A DNA stretch of 41,273 nt from Sideroxydans sp. (GCA_028687425.1 JAQUAD010000025.1:1-41273); one strand, 5' to 3'. Counted from the stretch's first letter, positions 16,732 to 24,729 are shown. Translations and numbers: made by a program. Notes: generated by a model from the letters alone, not told the origin.

Positions 16732-17250
16732 ATGATGATGATTTCACAAGATCACAAATCGGGTTTACGCAATCCTTGGTTGCTGGGCATGTTGCTGCTT
16801 ATCGTGCTTGTTCTTGCTGTCAATGCGACATTTATCTGGTTTGCAACTCACAATCAGTCCTCGCTGATTGATCGTGAGTACAAAACCAAGGATCGCAAGA
16901 CAAATACTCAGATGCTTAGCGAGCTGGGGAAACAACAGGCTCTGGGCTGGCAGACAACTATTAACAAGCCGAAGAAGCTTATCCAAGGCCAGCCAACGAT
17001 GTATGAAATTTCCGTGAAAGACCGAGATGGCCGGCCCGTCAGCGGTGAGATGGAAGTGGAAGCTTATCGCGCATCCGACGCAAGTAAGGACTTCACTACA
17101 TCCTTCAAAGAAGTGGCCACAGGCAGCTATCAGGGTTACATCAGCTTTCCGCTGAAAGGGTACTGGGAACTGCACATCCACCTAAAGCGAGGCAGCGACG
17201 AGTTTGCAGTAGACACAGACCGTTTCATGGTGGCCGAAGCGGAACACTGA
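16732..17250 (+). CDS. ccoH: FixH/CcoH family cbb3 oxidase assembly protein
   Basis: CcoH (FixH) is a small bitopic membrane protein that associates with cbb3 oxidase and is needed for its assembly. The 172-aa protein has one N-terminal helix (LLGMLLLIVLVLAVNATFIW) and a periplasmic domain with the FixH pattern, including the typical GWQTTI stretch and WELHIHLKRG. The start is ambiguous among three consecutive ATG codons (16732, 16735, 16738), with no strong ribosome binding site. It lies 4 bp after ccoG, so translation is probably coupled. The assignment rests on position and domain pattern. Confidence 0.88.
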   Translation: MMMISQDHKSGLRNPWLLGMLLLIVLVLAVNATFIWFATHNQSSLIDREYKTKDRKTNTQMLSELGKQQALGWQTTINKPKKLIQGQPTMYEISVKDRDGRPVSGEMEVEAYRASDASKDFTTSFKEVATGSYQGYISFPLKGYWELHIHLKRGSDEFAVDTDRFMVAEAEH

Positions 17251-17265
17251 ACTTGAATTTCGTAA

Positions 17266-19722
17266 ATGAGTCACGGCGATAACGTTTTGACAGGCTGCTT
17301 CCATTGCAGCCTGCCGATTCCCTTGGATGCGGAATTCTCCACAGAAATAGAAGGGCAGAAGAGAGCATTTTGCTGCTTTGGTTGCCAATCGGTATGCGGC
17401 GCAATCTACGAAGCTGGCTTGCAGGGATACTATCAGCGCACACCTGATGGAGTCTTGCTCGGGCCGCCGCCTGAACCTCCCAAAGACATCGATATCTACG
17501 ACTTCGATGAAGTTCAGCAGGAATACACATCATGCGCAGGTGATGTGCGCTCCATACATTTGCTGGTGGAGGGCATCCATTGCGCAGCGTGCGTATGGTT
17601 GATTGAGCGGGGTCTTAAAAGAGCTCCTGGAGTTCTCTCGGTAGAGGTCAATCTGGCAACCAAGCGGTTGCATCTGAAATGGGATAACAGCAAAACCAAG
17701 TTGTCGGAGCTGATCAAGGCTTTGGTGCGTATTGGCTATTCTGCCGTGCCATATGATCCTGAAAGCGCGGAAGGCGTAATTAAGAGAACTAACCGTGCCA
17801 TGCTGTTCAGACTGTTTTTCGCCGGTTTTGCTGCGATGAACATGATGTGGATAGCCATAGCACTGTACAGCGGTGCCAACCAGGATGAATTCCGAAGCTT
17901 TTTTCACTGGATGGGTCTGGTGTTGGCGACACCGACATTGCTCTATTCCGGCTATCCCTTCTTTAAAGGAGCAGCTGGCGGCCTGAAGGCGGGCCACCTG
18001 ACAATGGATTTGCCTATCGTACTTGGCTTGTCCGTCACCTTTGTCTATTCACTATATGTCACGCTAACCAATAACCAGCACGGCGAAGTCTACTTCGATA
18101 CTGTTACAAATCTGACCTTCGTTATTCTGATCGGACGCTACCTGGAAGGGATGTTCAGGCACCAAGCGCTGTCAGCTACCAAACGACTGATGGAACTCCA
18201 GCCAAGAGTTGCAATGGTGATCAAGGATGGTGTTGAAAAGATGACGCCGATCCGCGCAGTCATGCTGGGTGACCAGGTAATGGTGAAGCCTGGTTACACT
18301 GTGCCAGTGGATGGCGTGGTGCTAGAAGGACGAAGTGCAGTGGATGAAGCGATGCTGAGCGGTGAATCAGCCCCGGTGCACAAGCAGGCAGGTGATGTCG
18401 TCTCAGCGGGGACAGTAAATACGACAGGTGCATTGCTGGTTGAAGTAAGGACCCAGTTACAAGACACGACCCTTTCCAAGATCATTCGTCTGGTAGAAGA
18501 AGCGCAATCTTCAAAAGCGCCAATCCAGCGCTTGGCAGACACGATCGTGCCGTGGTTCGTTCTGGTTACATTACTGTGTGCCTGTCTGACATTCTTTTTG
18601 TGGAATGCGCAGGATTTTGAAGTGGCGCTGATGGCTGCAACCTCGGTGCTCATCATCACCTGTCCGTGCGCATTAGGCATGGCTACCCCGATGTCGATTG
18701 CAGTTGCCTCAGGCCTCGGCGCAAAACATGGAATTCTCGTAAAAAATGGACTGGTGTTGGAGACCTTGTCCAAGGTAACGCACTTTGTGTTCGACAAAAC
18801 CGGTTCCTTGACCGAAGGGAAGATGAGTGTAGTCAGATCGGACATGGTGCAGGGCATAAATGCTCAGGAGATGATTGCGAAAGCGGCAGCCGCTGAGCGG
18901 TACAGCGAACATAGTACGGCGCGCGCACTTGTAAAATTTGCTGAACAGCAGGAGCTTCTTTACCGAACGATTGAGGTGAGTGACTTTCATGCGACAGCGG
19001 GTTTGGGGGTCGCAGCAATTGTTGATGGGCAGGAAGTCAGGCTGGGGAGCGCTAGCTGGCTGACTCTGTCTGGAATAGAGCTGGACGAGATATTGCAGAA
19101 GCAGGTACACGAGCTGGAATCGCAAGCAATGAGTTGCGTGTACATGGCCTGTGCAGGGCGTCACGTCGCGATATTCGGTTTGGCAGATCAGCTGAGGGCG
19201 GATGCTCAGCAATTGGTTAGCACACTGCGGGAGGCCGGTATAAGCATGACCTTGCTAAGCGGCGACCGGCGCCCAGTCGTCGAGGCGATTGCGCGTCAAC
19301 TGGGTGGAATGGAGGTGATTGCCGAAGTGATGCCACAGGATAAGGATCAGGTAATCCAGAGACTGCAACAACGGGGCGAGATCGTTGCGATGGTGGGCGA
19401 TGGCGTAAATGACGCGCCGGCCTTGATTCGATCCAATGTAGGCATTGCCTTGGGTTCGGGAACCGATGTGTCCCTGGATAGCGCTGACATCGTGTTGATG
19501 CACAATGAGTTGAGTAAAGTCCTGCAGGCAACTCAACTATCGCAACGTACATTGCTTACAATCAAGCAGAATATAGGCCTATCATTCGTCTATAACCTTA
19601 TTATGGTGCCCTTGGCCATGATGGCTAAAGTTAGTCCGCTGGTGGCGGCAATCACAATGCCCATCAGTTCGCTGATTGTTATAGGGAATGCGGCACGTAT
19701 CCGCACTATGTTCAGGAAGTGA
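17266..19722 (+). CDS. ccoI: Copper-translocating P1B-type ATPase for cbb3 oxidase (CcoI/FixI)
   Basis: CcoI exports Cu(I) across the inner membrane for assembly of the haem-CuB centre. The 818-aa protein has an N-terminal cysteine-rich zone (GCFHC, then CCFGCQSVC), a heavy-metal domain with CAAC at about residues 106-109, eight predicted helices, the transport motif CPC at 466-468, the phosphorylated Asp510, and GDGVNDAP near residue 710. Two positions deviate from the family: the phosphorylation motif reads DKTGS rather than DKTGT, and the usual His-Pro pair of P1B enzymes reads His549-Ser550. It follows ccoH by 15 bp and precedes ccoS by 7 bp. Confidence 0.94.
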   Translation: MSHGDNVLTGCFHCSLPIPLDAEFSTEIEGQKRAFCCFGCQSVCGAIYEAGLQGYYQRTPDGVLLGPPPEPPKDIDIYDFDEVQQEYTSCAGDVRSIHLLVEGIHCAACVWLIERGLKRAPGVLSVEVNLATKRLHLKWDNSKTKLSELIKALVRIGYSAVPYDPESAEGVIKRTNRAMLFRLFFAGFAAMNMMWIAIALYSGANQDEFRSFFHWMGLVLATPTLLYSGYPFFKGAAGGLKAGHLTMDLPIVLGLSVTFVYSLYVTLTNNQHGEVYFDTVTNLTFVILIGRYLEGMFRHQALSATKRLMELQPRVAMVIKDGVEKMTPIRAVMLGDQVMVKPGYTVPVDGVVLEGRSAVDEAMLSGESAPVHKQAGDVVSAGTVNTTGALLVEVRTQLQDTTLSKIIRLVEEAQSSKAPIQRLADTIVPWFVLVTLLCACLTFFLWNAQDFEVALMAATSVLIITCPCALGMATPMSIAVASGLGAKHGILVKNGLVLETLSKVTHFVFDKTGSLTEGKMSVVRSDMVQGINAQEMIAKAAAAERYSEHSTARALVKFAEQQELLYRTIEVSDFHATAGLGVAAIVDGQEVRLGSASWLTLSGIELDEILQKQVHELESQAMSCVYMACAGRHVAIFGLADQLRADAQQLVSTLREAGISMTLLSGDRRPVVEAIARQLGGMEVIAEVMPQDKDQVIQRLQQRGEIVAMVGDGVNDAPALIRSNVGIALGSGTDVSLDSADIVLMHNELSKVLQATQLSQRTLLTIKQNIGLSFVYNLIMVPLAMMAKVSPLVAAITMPISSLIVIGNAARIRTMFRK

Positions 19723-19729
19723 GATAGAT

Positions 19730-19912
19730 ATGGAAGTGATCTACAGTTTGATACCAGGCATGATGTTTTTCGGTGTCCTATTCGTCATCGTATTAATCCT
19801 GGCAGTGAAAAAAGGGCAGTACGAGGATATGGAAGGCGGTGGCCAACGCATCCTTATGGATGACGATGAGGACATGATGCCGCATCCGAACAGAAGAGCG
19901 GATGCGGAATAA
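19730..19912 (+). CDS. ccoS: cbb3 oxidase maturation protein CcoS
   Basis: CcoS is a short membrane protein required for cofactor insertion into cbb3 oxidase. The 60-aa product has a single N-terminal helix (LIPGMMFFGVLFVIVLILAV), then the characteristic KKGQYEDMEGGGQRIL segment and an acidic tail. Proteins of this family typically show such a helix followed by a GQFDDLEGPA-like stretch. It closes the ccoGHIS unit and converges with the leftward gene at 19916, leaving 3 bp between stops. Confidence 0.92.
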   Translation: MEVIYSLIPGMMFFGVLFVIVLILAVKKGQYEDMEGGGQRILMDDDEDMMPHPNRRADAE

Positions 19913-19915
19913 GAA

Positions 19916-20593
19916 CTACTTGGTGCTTTGAGCCGCTTGCTTTAACAGAGGTTTAACAAGTTTTTCGAACTCTGCGGGTGAGACGTATTGCAACAGCGGC
20001 TTCTCACCGCCGCCCATCGAGATATCCAAGCCATGCTGCGGGTACAGCCAGTGAGTGGTATCGCGTCCTTCCTCCTTGATGACCTGTGAAGGCTCGCCGA
20101 AGCGCTTCAGAAATAGCGTCTCGTCGACTTTCACGCCCGGCATATAGGTCAGGCTGCTGATGGGGGACTTGCGCAATACGGCAATGTCGTCCGGCGTGAG
20201 GGTAATCTTCTTGCCACTGCCAGTTCCAGCCATGCGTAAACCGCGTTCATACATCGCCTTCAGCTCCGCATCCGGGATTTCTGCGGTCAACACGACGCGT
20301 GAGCGCAAACCAGCCAGATTGAGTTGCTCAAAGAACAGTTCAGCAGACAGCGCACCAGTCGGAGATTTGAACAGGCTTGGTTCTCCCTCTTCCTTGAAGC
20401 GAGCTTCTGCATCCCCCGGTGTCGACTGGCCCAAGGTAAGGCCGAATATCCTTACGGAATTTGGTGCGGGATGTTCGATATGCCAAGGCAGGTCTTCCTT
20501 GTCCGGGCGGTTTCCGGGAATCAGGAAGGCACCAAGGATGATGACGACGGAAAAAATCCCGACGCCCCAATAGATTTTGCTTTCAGTTGTCAT
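19916..20593 (-). CDS. Uncharacterised membrane-anchored protein downstream of fnr
   Basis: I do not recognise a named family. The 225-aa protein has one N-terminal membrane helix (IYWGVGIFSVVIILGAFLIP) followed by a soluble domain, probably periplasmic. The domain contains VRIFGLTLGQSTPGDAEARF, a pattern seen where a short motif precedes a helical segment, and later WLYPQHGLDI. I prefer ATG 20593 to the TTG at 20605. It is third in the leftward fnr unit, 21 bp after the membrane protein gene. Its location between the cco cluster and fnr suggests a link to low-oxygen respiration or electron transport; that is inference from position only. Confidence 0.78.
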   Translation of the reverse strand: MTTESKIYWGVGIFSVVIILGAFLIPGNRPDKEDLPWHIEHPAPNSVRIFGLTLGQSTPGDAEARFKEEGEPSLFKSPTGALSAELFFEQLNLAGLRSRVVLTAEIPDAELKAMYERGLRMAGTGSGKKITLTPDDIAVLRKSPISSLTYMPGVKVDETLFLKRFGEPSQVIKEEGRDTTHWLYPQHGLDISMGGGEKPLLQYVSPAEFEKLVKPLLKQAAQSTK

Positions 20594-20614
20594 TTCGATC
20601 GGCAATCAGTTCGT

Positions 20615-21109
20615 TCATGCTGCAACAGTGGCAGTGCCCTTTGGAAGCTTGCTGCTTTTGGCTTGATGGACAGCGTCGTTACCCAACACGATCAAAATCA
20701 AAAGCGACACCATGAACGGCAGCAGGCCGATGCCTCCCAGCAATGCAATAGTTGCAATCTTGGACCAGCCCATGGCGGTGGAGATCCATAGTCCGCCAGC
20801 CATTACTCCGCAAGTGATACTCAATAGCCACATAAAATGGGAATTGCGCTTGTGCGCAAGGCCCCAGTGGGCTTTGACGAAAATAGTGTCATCACTGGCG
20901 GCGACATTGCGCGCCTTGATGAGGATATAGCCAGTAATGGCAAACGAAGTGATGGGAACGATCAGAACCATCAACGGAAAGGTGCTGAAGACACCGAATG
21001 TGGAAGCGAACACAAGAATATGGTTGAAAACCAGATTGATGAGGAATATCTCGTGAGGCCACTTGGCGCGCACGATTTCATCAGGGGTGGCATGGTATTT
21101 TTCGCTCAT
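20615..21109 (-). CDS. Uncharacterised four-helix membrane protein downstream of fnr
   Basis: I do not recognise a named family. The 164-aa protein has about four hydrophobic segments: two near residues 25-65, one near 90-110, and one near 120-145. There are no clear haem- or metal-binding cysteine or histidine pairs; a few histidines (EKYHATPDE, KWPHEI, VKAHWGLAHKRNSHF) cluster at membrane borders. The start is ATG 21109, with GAGG six bases upstream, rather than the TTG at 21121. It lies 66 bp after the fnr stop and probably shares its transcript. Confidence 0.78.
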   Translation of the reverse strand: MSEKYHATPDEIVRAKWPHEIFLINLVFNHILVFASTFGVFSTFPLMVLIVPITSFAITGYILIKARNVAASDDTIFVKAHWGLAHKRNSHFMWLLSITCGVMAGGLWISTAMGWSKIATIALLGGIGLLPFMVSLLILIVLGNDAVHQAKSSKLPKGTATVAA

Positions 21110-21175
21110 GGAATACCTCAAAATTGAAGTGGAAATTCAGGATAATGATTCTGCATGATTAAAGGAACAAATATA

Positions 21176-21913
21176 TCACTTGCCAACCATCTCCCGCAGT
21201 TTGGGCAAGGCCAGGATTTCAATCGCGCGCGCTTTGACTTGTATCAAGCCTTCATCCTGAAAATGGGAGAATGCCCGACTGACGGTTTCCAGTTTGAGTC
21301 CAAGATAGCTGCCGATCTCCAAGCGCGACATGCGCAACCGCAACTGGGTGGCTGACATGCCGTGTATGGCATTGCGCTGCGACATATTAAGCAAGAAGGC
21401 AGCCAGACGCTCTTCGGCACGCATGGAGCCGAGCAGCAGCATGATGCCTTGGTCGCGAACGATCTCCCTGCTCATTATCTTGTGCAGGTGCCGTTGCAGA
21501 CTGGGGATTTCACGACTCAACTCGGCCAGTTTTCCATAGGGGAGTTCGCAGACCTCGCTATCCTCCATCGCCAGAGCTTCGCAGGTATGAACATCAGTGC
21601 TGATCGCCTCCAGGCCGATGATTTCACCGGGCATCAGGAAGCCTGTGACCTGTTCGCGCCCGTCTTCATGCAACACACGTGTCTTGAACGAACCACTACG
21701 AATCGCGTGCAATGACTTGAAGCGGTCGCCAGAGCGATAAAGGTAGTCGCCAGTCTCGTAGCTGCGTTTTTGGTTGCTGAGTTCTTCAAGGCGCACCATC
21801 TCCTTGGGCGTCAGATCCACGGGAAGGCACAACTCCCGCAGATTGCAATTGGAGCAAGCGACCCGCAGGCGAGTGATTTCGGTTTGGTTTATGTCGTTCA
21901 AAGCCACATTCAT
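21176..21913 (-). CDS. fnr: FNR/Anr-type oxygen-sensing transcription regulator
   Basis: This CRP/FNR-family regulator senses oxygen through a 4Fe-4S cluster and activates low-oxygen genes when the cluster is intact. The 245-aa protein has cysteines at 20, 23, 29 and 122, the same numbering as the four cluster ligands of E. coli FNR. A cyclic-nucleotide-like domain follows, then a dimerisation helix and a C-terminal helix-turn-helix (EIGSYLGLKLETVSRAFSHF) with the E-xx-S-R pattern that reads TTGAT half sites. Such half sites occur in front of ccoN and hemN in this window. The box at 21937-21950 starts 24 bp before its start codon, so it may also repress itself. Confidence 0.95.
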   Translation of the reverse strand: MNVALNDINQTEITRLRVACSNCNLRELCLPVDLTPKEMVRLEELSNQKRSYETGDYLYRSGDRFKSLHAIRSGSFKTRVLHEDGREQVTGFLMPGEIIGLEAISTDVHTCEALAMEDSEVCELPYGKLAELSREIPSLQRHLHKIMSREIVRDQGIMLLLGSMRAEERLAAFLLNMSQRNAIHGMSATQLRLRMSRLEIGSYLGLKLETVSRAFSHFQDEGLIQVKARAIEILALPKLREMVGK

Positions 21914-21933
21914 TGAAGGGTTGCTACGGGGCT

Positions 21934-21979
21934 ATTTTGACATATATCAAGTCAAACGGGCAGCAAACTGGCATAGTTA
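21934..21979 (+). promoter_or_regulatory. FNR/Anr box of the hemN promoter, shared with fnr
   Basis: TTGAC-ATAT-ATCAA occupies 21937-21950, embedded in 17 bases identical to the ccoN promoter. A further GTCAA at 21951-21955 forms a second inverted repeat with the same left half (TTGAC-N9-GTCAA). For hemN, TAGTTA (21974-21979) or CATAGT (21972-21977) lies about 30-33 bp from the box centre, consistent with class II activation. For the divergent fnr, the box centre is about 30 bp before the start codon, which fits repression better than activation. Confidence 0.82.
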
Positions 21980-22002
21980 CACCCTTGCGAGAGGAGGAGA
22001 GG

Positions 22003-23397
22003 ATGAACAAAGCAGTAAATCAACTGGTTGTGGATTTGGAACTGATACGCCGGCTGGATAAGAATGGGCCGCGCTACACTTCTTATCCCACGGCAGACAG
22101 GTTTGTCGAGGCATTCAACGCCGAAAGTTACAGTCACTGGCTGGCAAAGCGCGAAATAGGTGGAGTAGGCCGTCCGCTTTCGCTGTACATCCATATTCCA
22201 TTCTGCAATACGCTCTGTTTCTATTGTGCATGCAATAAGGTCATCACCAAGGATCGCAGTAAATCAGCGGAATACGTGCGTTACTTGGTCAAGGAAATGG
22301 CCATGCAGGCTGAGCTGCTGGGCCAAGGTCAAGTAGTTGAGCAGCTGCATTTTGGTGGCGGTACGCCGACCTTTATGAGCGACGACGAGATTCGCGAAGT
22401 AATGACGGCAATCGGCAAGTACTTCAAGCTGGTCAAAGATGGCGAATATTCCATCGAGATCGATCCGCGCAAGGTCAGCGATGAAACCATCGCGCTGCTA
22501 GGTGCCACCGGCTTTAATCGCATCAGTATCGGCGTGCAGGATTTTGATGATGAAGTGCAAAGGGCGGTCAATCGTATCCAGAGCGAAGAAGAGACGTTGC
22601 GCGTCATCAAGGCAGCACGCGCCAACGGATTCAAATCGGTCAGTATCGATCTGATCTATGGATTGCCCAAACAGACGCTGGAAGGTTTCGAACGCACACT
22701 GGATCGTGTGATCGCAGCCAATCCGGATCGTCTCTCTATCTACAACTATGCGCACATGCCCACCATTTTCAAGCCGCAGCGGCGCATCCATGAAGAGGAC
22801 CTGCCGGCACCGCAGGTAAAGCTGGACATCCTGAGCATGGCGGTCAACAAGCTGACTGGCGCCGGATATGTGTATATCGGCATGGACCACTTTGCGAAGC
22901 CGGAAGATGAACTGGCTGTTGCGCAACGCGAAGGAAGGCTGCATCGTAACTTCCAGGGTTATTCAACTCACTCGGATTGCGATCTTGTCGCCCTGGGTGT
23001 CAGCGCCATCGGCAAGATCGGCCCAACTTACAGCCAGAACTATCGAGAACTGGAACCGTATTACGATGCGCTGGATCGCAACGAGCTGCCCATCATGCGC
23101 GGGCTGGAATTGAACTCGGATGACCTGGTGCGGCGCGCCATCATCCAGGCGCTGATGTGTCACTTCGAGATATCCAAGGAATCCTTCAATATCTCTTACC
23201 TGATCGATTTTGACAGTTACTTCGCGGACGAGATGAAGGAACTGGAAGAGTATGCCCGTGAAGGTCTGCTTGAACTGTCGCCGCAGTGGATCACCGTCAC
23301 CCCCAAAGGGCGCATGCTGATCCGCAACATCTGCATGGTATTCGACAAATATCTGCGCACACGCCAGGAACACGCACGTTACTCTAAGGTAATATAA
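22003..23397 (+). CDS. hemN: Oxygen-independent coproporphyrinogen III dehydrogenase (HemN)
   Basis: HemN is a radical-SAM enzyme that oxidatively decarboxylates coproporphyrinogen III to protoporphyrinogen IX without oxygen, serving haem synthesis in low oxygen. The 464-aa protein has CNTLCFYCAC, with Cys68, Cys72, Cys75 and Cys77; the fourth cysteine is typical of HemN and absent from HemW. The N-terminal GPRYTSYPTADRF region, FGGGTPTFM and GVQDFDDEVQ are also typical. The start is ATG 22003 behind GAGGAGGAGAGG. The FNR box upstream explains induction in low oxygen, where haem for the cbb3 oxidase is needed. Confidence 0.96.
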   Translation: MNKAVNQLVVDLELIRRLDKNGPRYTSYPTADRFVEAFNAESYSHWLAKREIGGVGRPLSLYIHIPFCNTLCFYCACNKVITKDRSKSAEYVRYLVKEMAMQAELLGQGQVVEQLHFGGGTPTFMSDDEIREVMTAIGKYFKLVKDGEYSIEIDPRKVSDETIALLGATGFNRISIGVQDFDDEVQRAVNRIQSEEETLRVIKAARANGFKSVSIDLIYGLPKQTLEGFERTLDRVIAANPDRLSIYNYAHMPTIFKPQRRIHEEDLPAPQVKLDILSMAVNKLTGAGYVYIGMDHFAKPEDELAVAQREGRLHRNFQGYSTHSDCDLVALGVSAIGKIGPTYSQNYRELEPYYDALDRNELPIMRGLELNSDDLVRRAIIQALMCHFEISKESFNISYLIDFDSYFADEMKELEEYAREGLLELSPQWITVTPKGRMLIRNICMVFDKYLRTRQEHARYSKVI

Positions 23398-23402
23398 GTC
23401 CG

Positions 23403-23458
23403 GAACGCCGCCCGCGCCTCGCTGTTGCAAGCGAGTGTTGGCGGTTCTAAGGAGGAGG
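23403..23458 (+). promoter_or_regulatory. Intercistronic hairpin and strong ribosome binding site
   Basis: Between hemN and the next gene, CTCGCT (23418-23423) pairs with AGCGAG (23430-23435) around the loop GTTGCA. Outer bases GAAC (23403-23406) and GTTC (23444-23447) can extend the structure. A very strong ribosome binding site AAGGAGGAGG (23449-23458) follows at once. It is seven bases from ATG 23466, not from the start of the downstream oxidoreductase at 23479. Confidence 0.5.
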
Positions 23459-23465
23459 CCCCGTC

Positions 23466-23498
23466 ATGCGGGGAGAATATGACAATAAAAGTAGATGA
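23466..23498 (+). CDS. Possible 10-codon leader peptide overlapping the next start
   Basis: ATG 23466 has the best ribosome binding site in this area (AAGGAGGAGG, seven bases upstream). Its frame reads MRGEYDNKSR and then TGA at 23496-23498. The true oxidoreductase start at 23479 lies inside it in another frame. A ribosome finishing the short frame stops 17 bases beyond that start and could reinitiate, giving translational coupling. It may equally be chance. The short length offers no independent proof. Confidence 0.35.
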   Translation: MRGEYDNKSR

Positions 23499-24726
23499 TT
23501 TTCGCCTGAAGCTTGGCAAGCACGAGTTGGTGCCGATCATGATCGGCGGCATGGGGGTCGATATTTCCACCGCGGATCTGGCGCTGGAAGCCGCTCGCTT
23601 GGGCGGCGTGGGGCATATTTCCGATGCAATGTTGCCGACTGTATCCGATCGCCGCTACGACACCGGCTTCGTCAAGGAAAAGCTGCAGCAGTACAAGTAC
23701 AACATAGACAATTCAGACAAAGCGGACATCAAGTTCGATCTGGGACATATCGCCGAATCCACTCGACTGCACGTGAGCAAAACCATGGAACGCAAACGCG
23801 GCGAGGGCATGGTGTTCATCAATATCATGGAAAAGCTGACCATGAATTCACCGCGCGATACGCTCCGCGTGCGATTGCATGAGGCTCTATCGGCGGGTAT
23901 CGATGGCATCACCCTGGCTGCCGGTCTGCATCTCGGCTCGTTCACGTTGATGGAAGATCATCCCCGCTTCCGCGATGCCAAGCTGGGCATCATCGTTTCG
24001 TCGGTGCGCGCGTTGCAATTGTTCCTGCGCAAGAACGTCAAGACCAAACGTCTGCCCGATTTCGTGGTGGTGGAAGGTCCGCTGGCAGGTGGGCACCTGG
24101 GTTTCGGCATGGACTGGGCGCAATATGATCTGCGCACCATCGTCAACGAGATACATGCTTTCCTGAACGCAGAGAATCTGGCGATCCCGGTGATTCCAGC
24201 CGGCGGCATCTTTACCGGTGGCGATGCAGCCAGCTTCCTGCAGGAAGGGGCAGGGGCGGTACAGGTCGCGACCCGCTTCACGGTAACCAAGGAATGTGGC
24301 TTGCCTGCCGAGGTGCAGCAGGAATACTTCAAGGCCAGTGAGAACGATATCGAAGTAAATGGCACTTCGCCCACCGGTTATCCGATGCGCATGCTGAAGA
24401 ACAGTCCGTCCACCGGCTCCGGAATCCGTCCCGGTTGCGAGTCATATGGATACCTGCTGGATGCCAGCGGGCGTTGCGACTACATCGACGCCTACAATCG
24501 CGAAGTGGCCGCGCATCCCGGGGAAAAGAAGATCGCGGTATACGACAAGACCTGCCTGTGTACACACATGCGCAACTTCAAGTGCTGGACCTGTGGCCAA
24601 ACGACCAGTCGTTTGAAAGACACCACCAGGAAACTGGCAGACGGCAGCTACCGGGTGCTGAGCGCGGAACATGTGTTCAAGGACTACCAGTTCAGTACCG
24701 GCAACAAGATCGCCCTGCCCGAGTAA
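23479..24726 (+). CDS. Nitronate monooxygenase-family flavin oxidoreductase with C-terminal Cys cluster
   Basis: The 415-aa protein belongs to the 2-nitropropane dioxygenase-like FMN TIM-barrel family (COG2070). PIMIGGMGVDIS near the N-terminus, GLHLGSF, VVEGPLAGGHLGFG with the candidate catalytic histidine, IPAGGIFTGGDAAS and GAGAVQVATRF are the flavin-binding landmarks. The last 60 residues add CLCTHMRNFKCWTCG, a Cys-x-Cys and Cys-x2-Cys arrangement that suggests a metal or Fe-S site and is not part of standard nitronate monooxygenases. The substrate is unknown. I chose ATG 23479, only three bases after GGGGAG. It follows hemN by 81 bp and may share its FNR control. Confidence 0.82.
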   Translation: MTIKVDDFRLKLGKHELVPIMIGGMGVDISTADLALEAARLGGVGHISDAMLPTVSDRRYDTGFVKEKLQQYKYNIDNSDKADIKFDLGHIAESTRLHVSKTMERKRGEGMVFINIMEKLTMNSPRDTLRVRLHEALSAGIDGITLAAGLHLGSFTLMEDHPRFRDAKLGIIVSSVRALQLFLRKNVKTKRLPDFVVVEGPLAGGHLGFGMDWAQYDLRTIVNEIHAFLNAENLAIPVIPAGGIFTGGDAASFLQEGAGAVQVATRFTVTKECGLPAEVQQEYFKASENDIEVNGTSPTGYPMRMLKNSPSTGSGIRPGCESYGYLLDASGRCDYIDAYNREVAAHPGEKKIAVYDKTCLCTHMRNFKCWTCGQTTSRLKDTTRKLADGSYRVLSAEHVFKDYQFSTGNKIALPE

Positions 24727-24729
24727 TCT

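Noticed and set aside
21150-21180. Possible FNR box before the membrane protein gene downstream of fnr
   Set aside because: AT-rich bases TGATATATTTG resemble one half site, but the second half does not match ATCAA.
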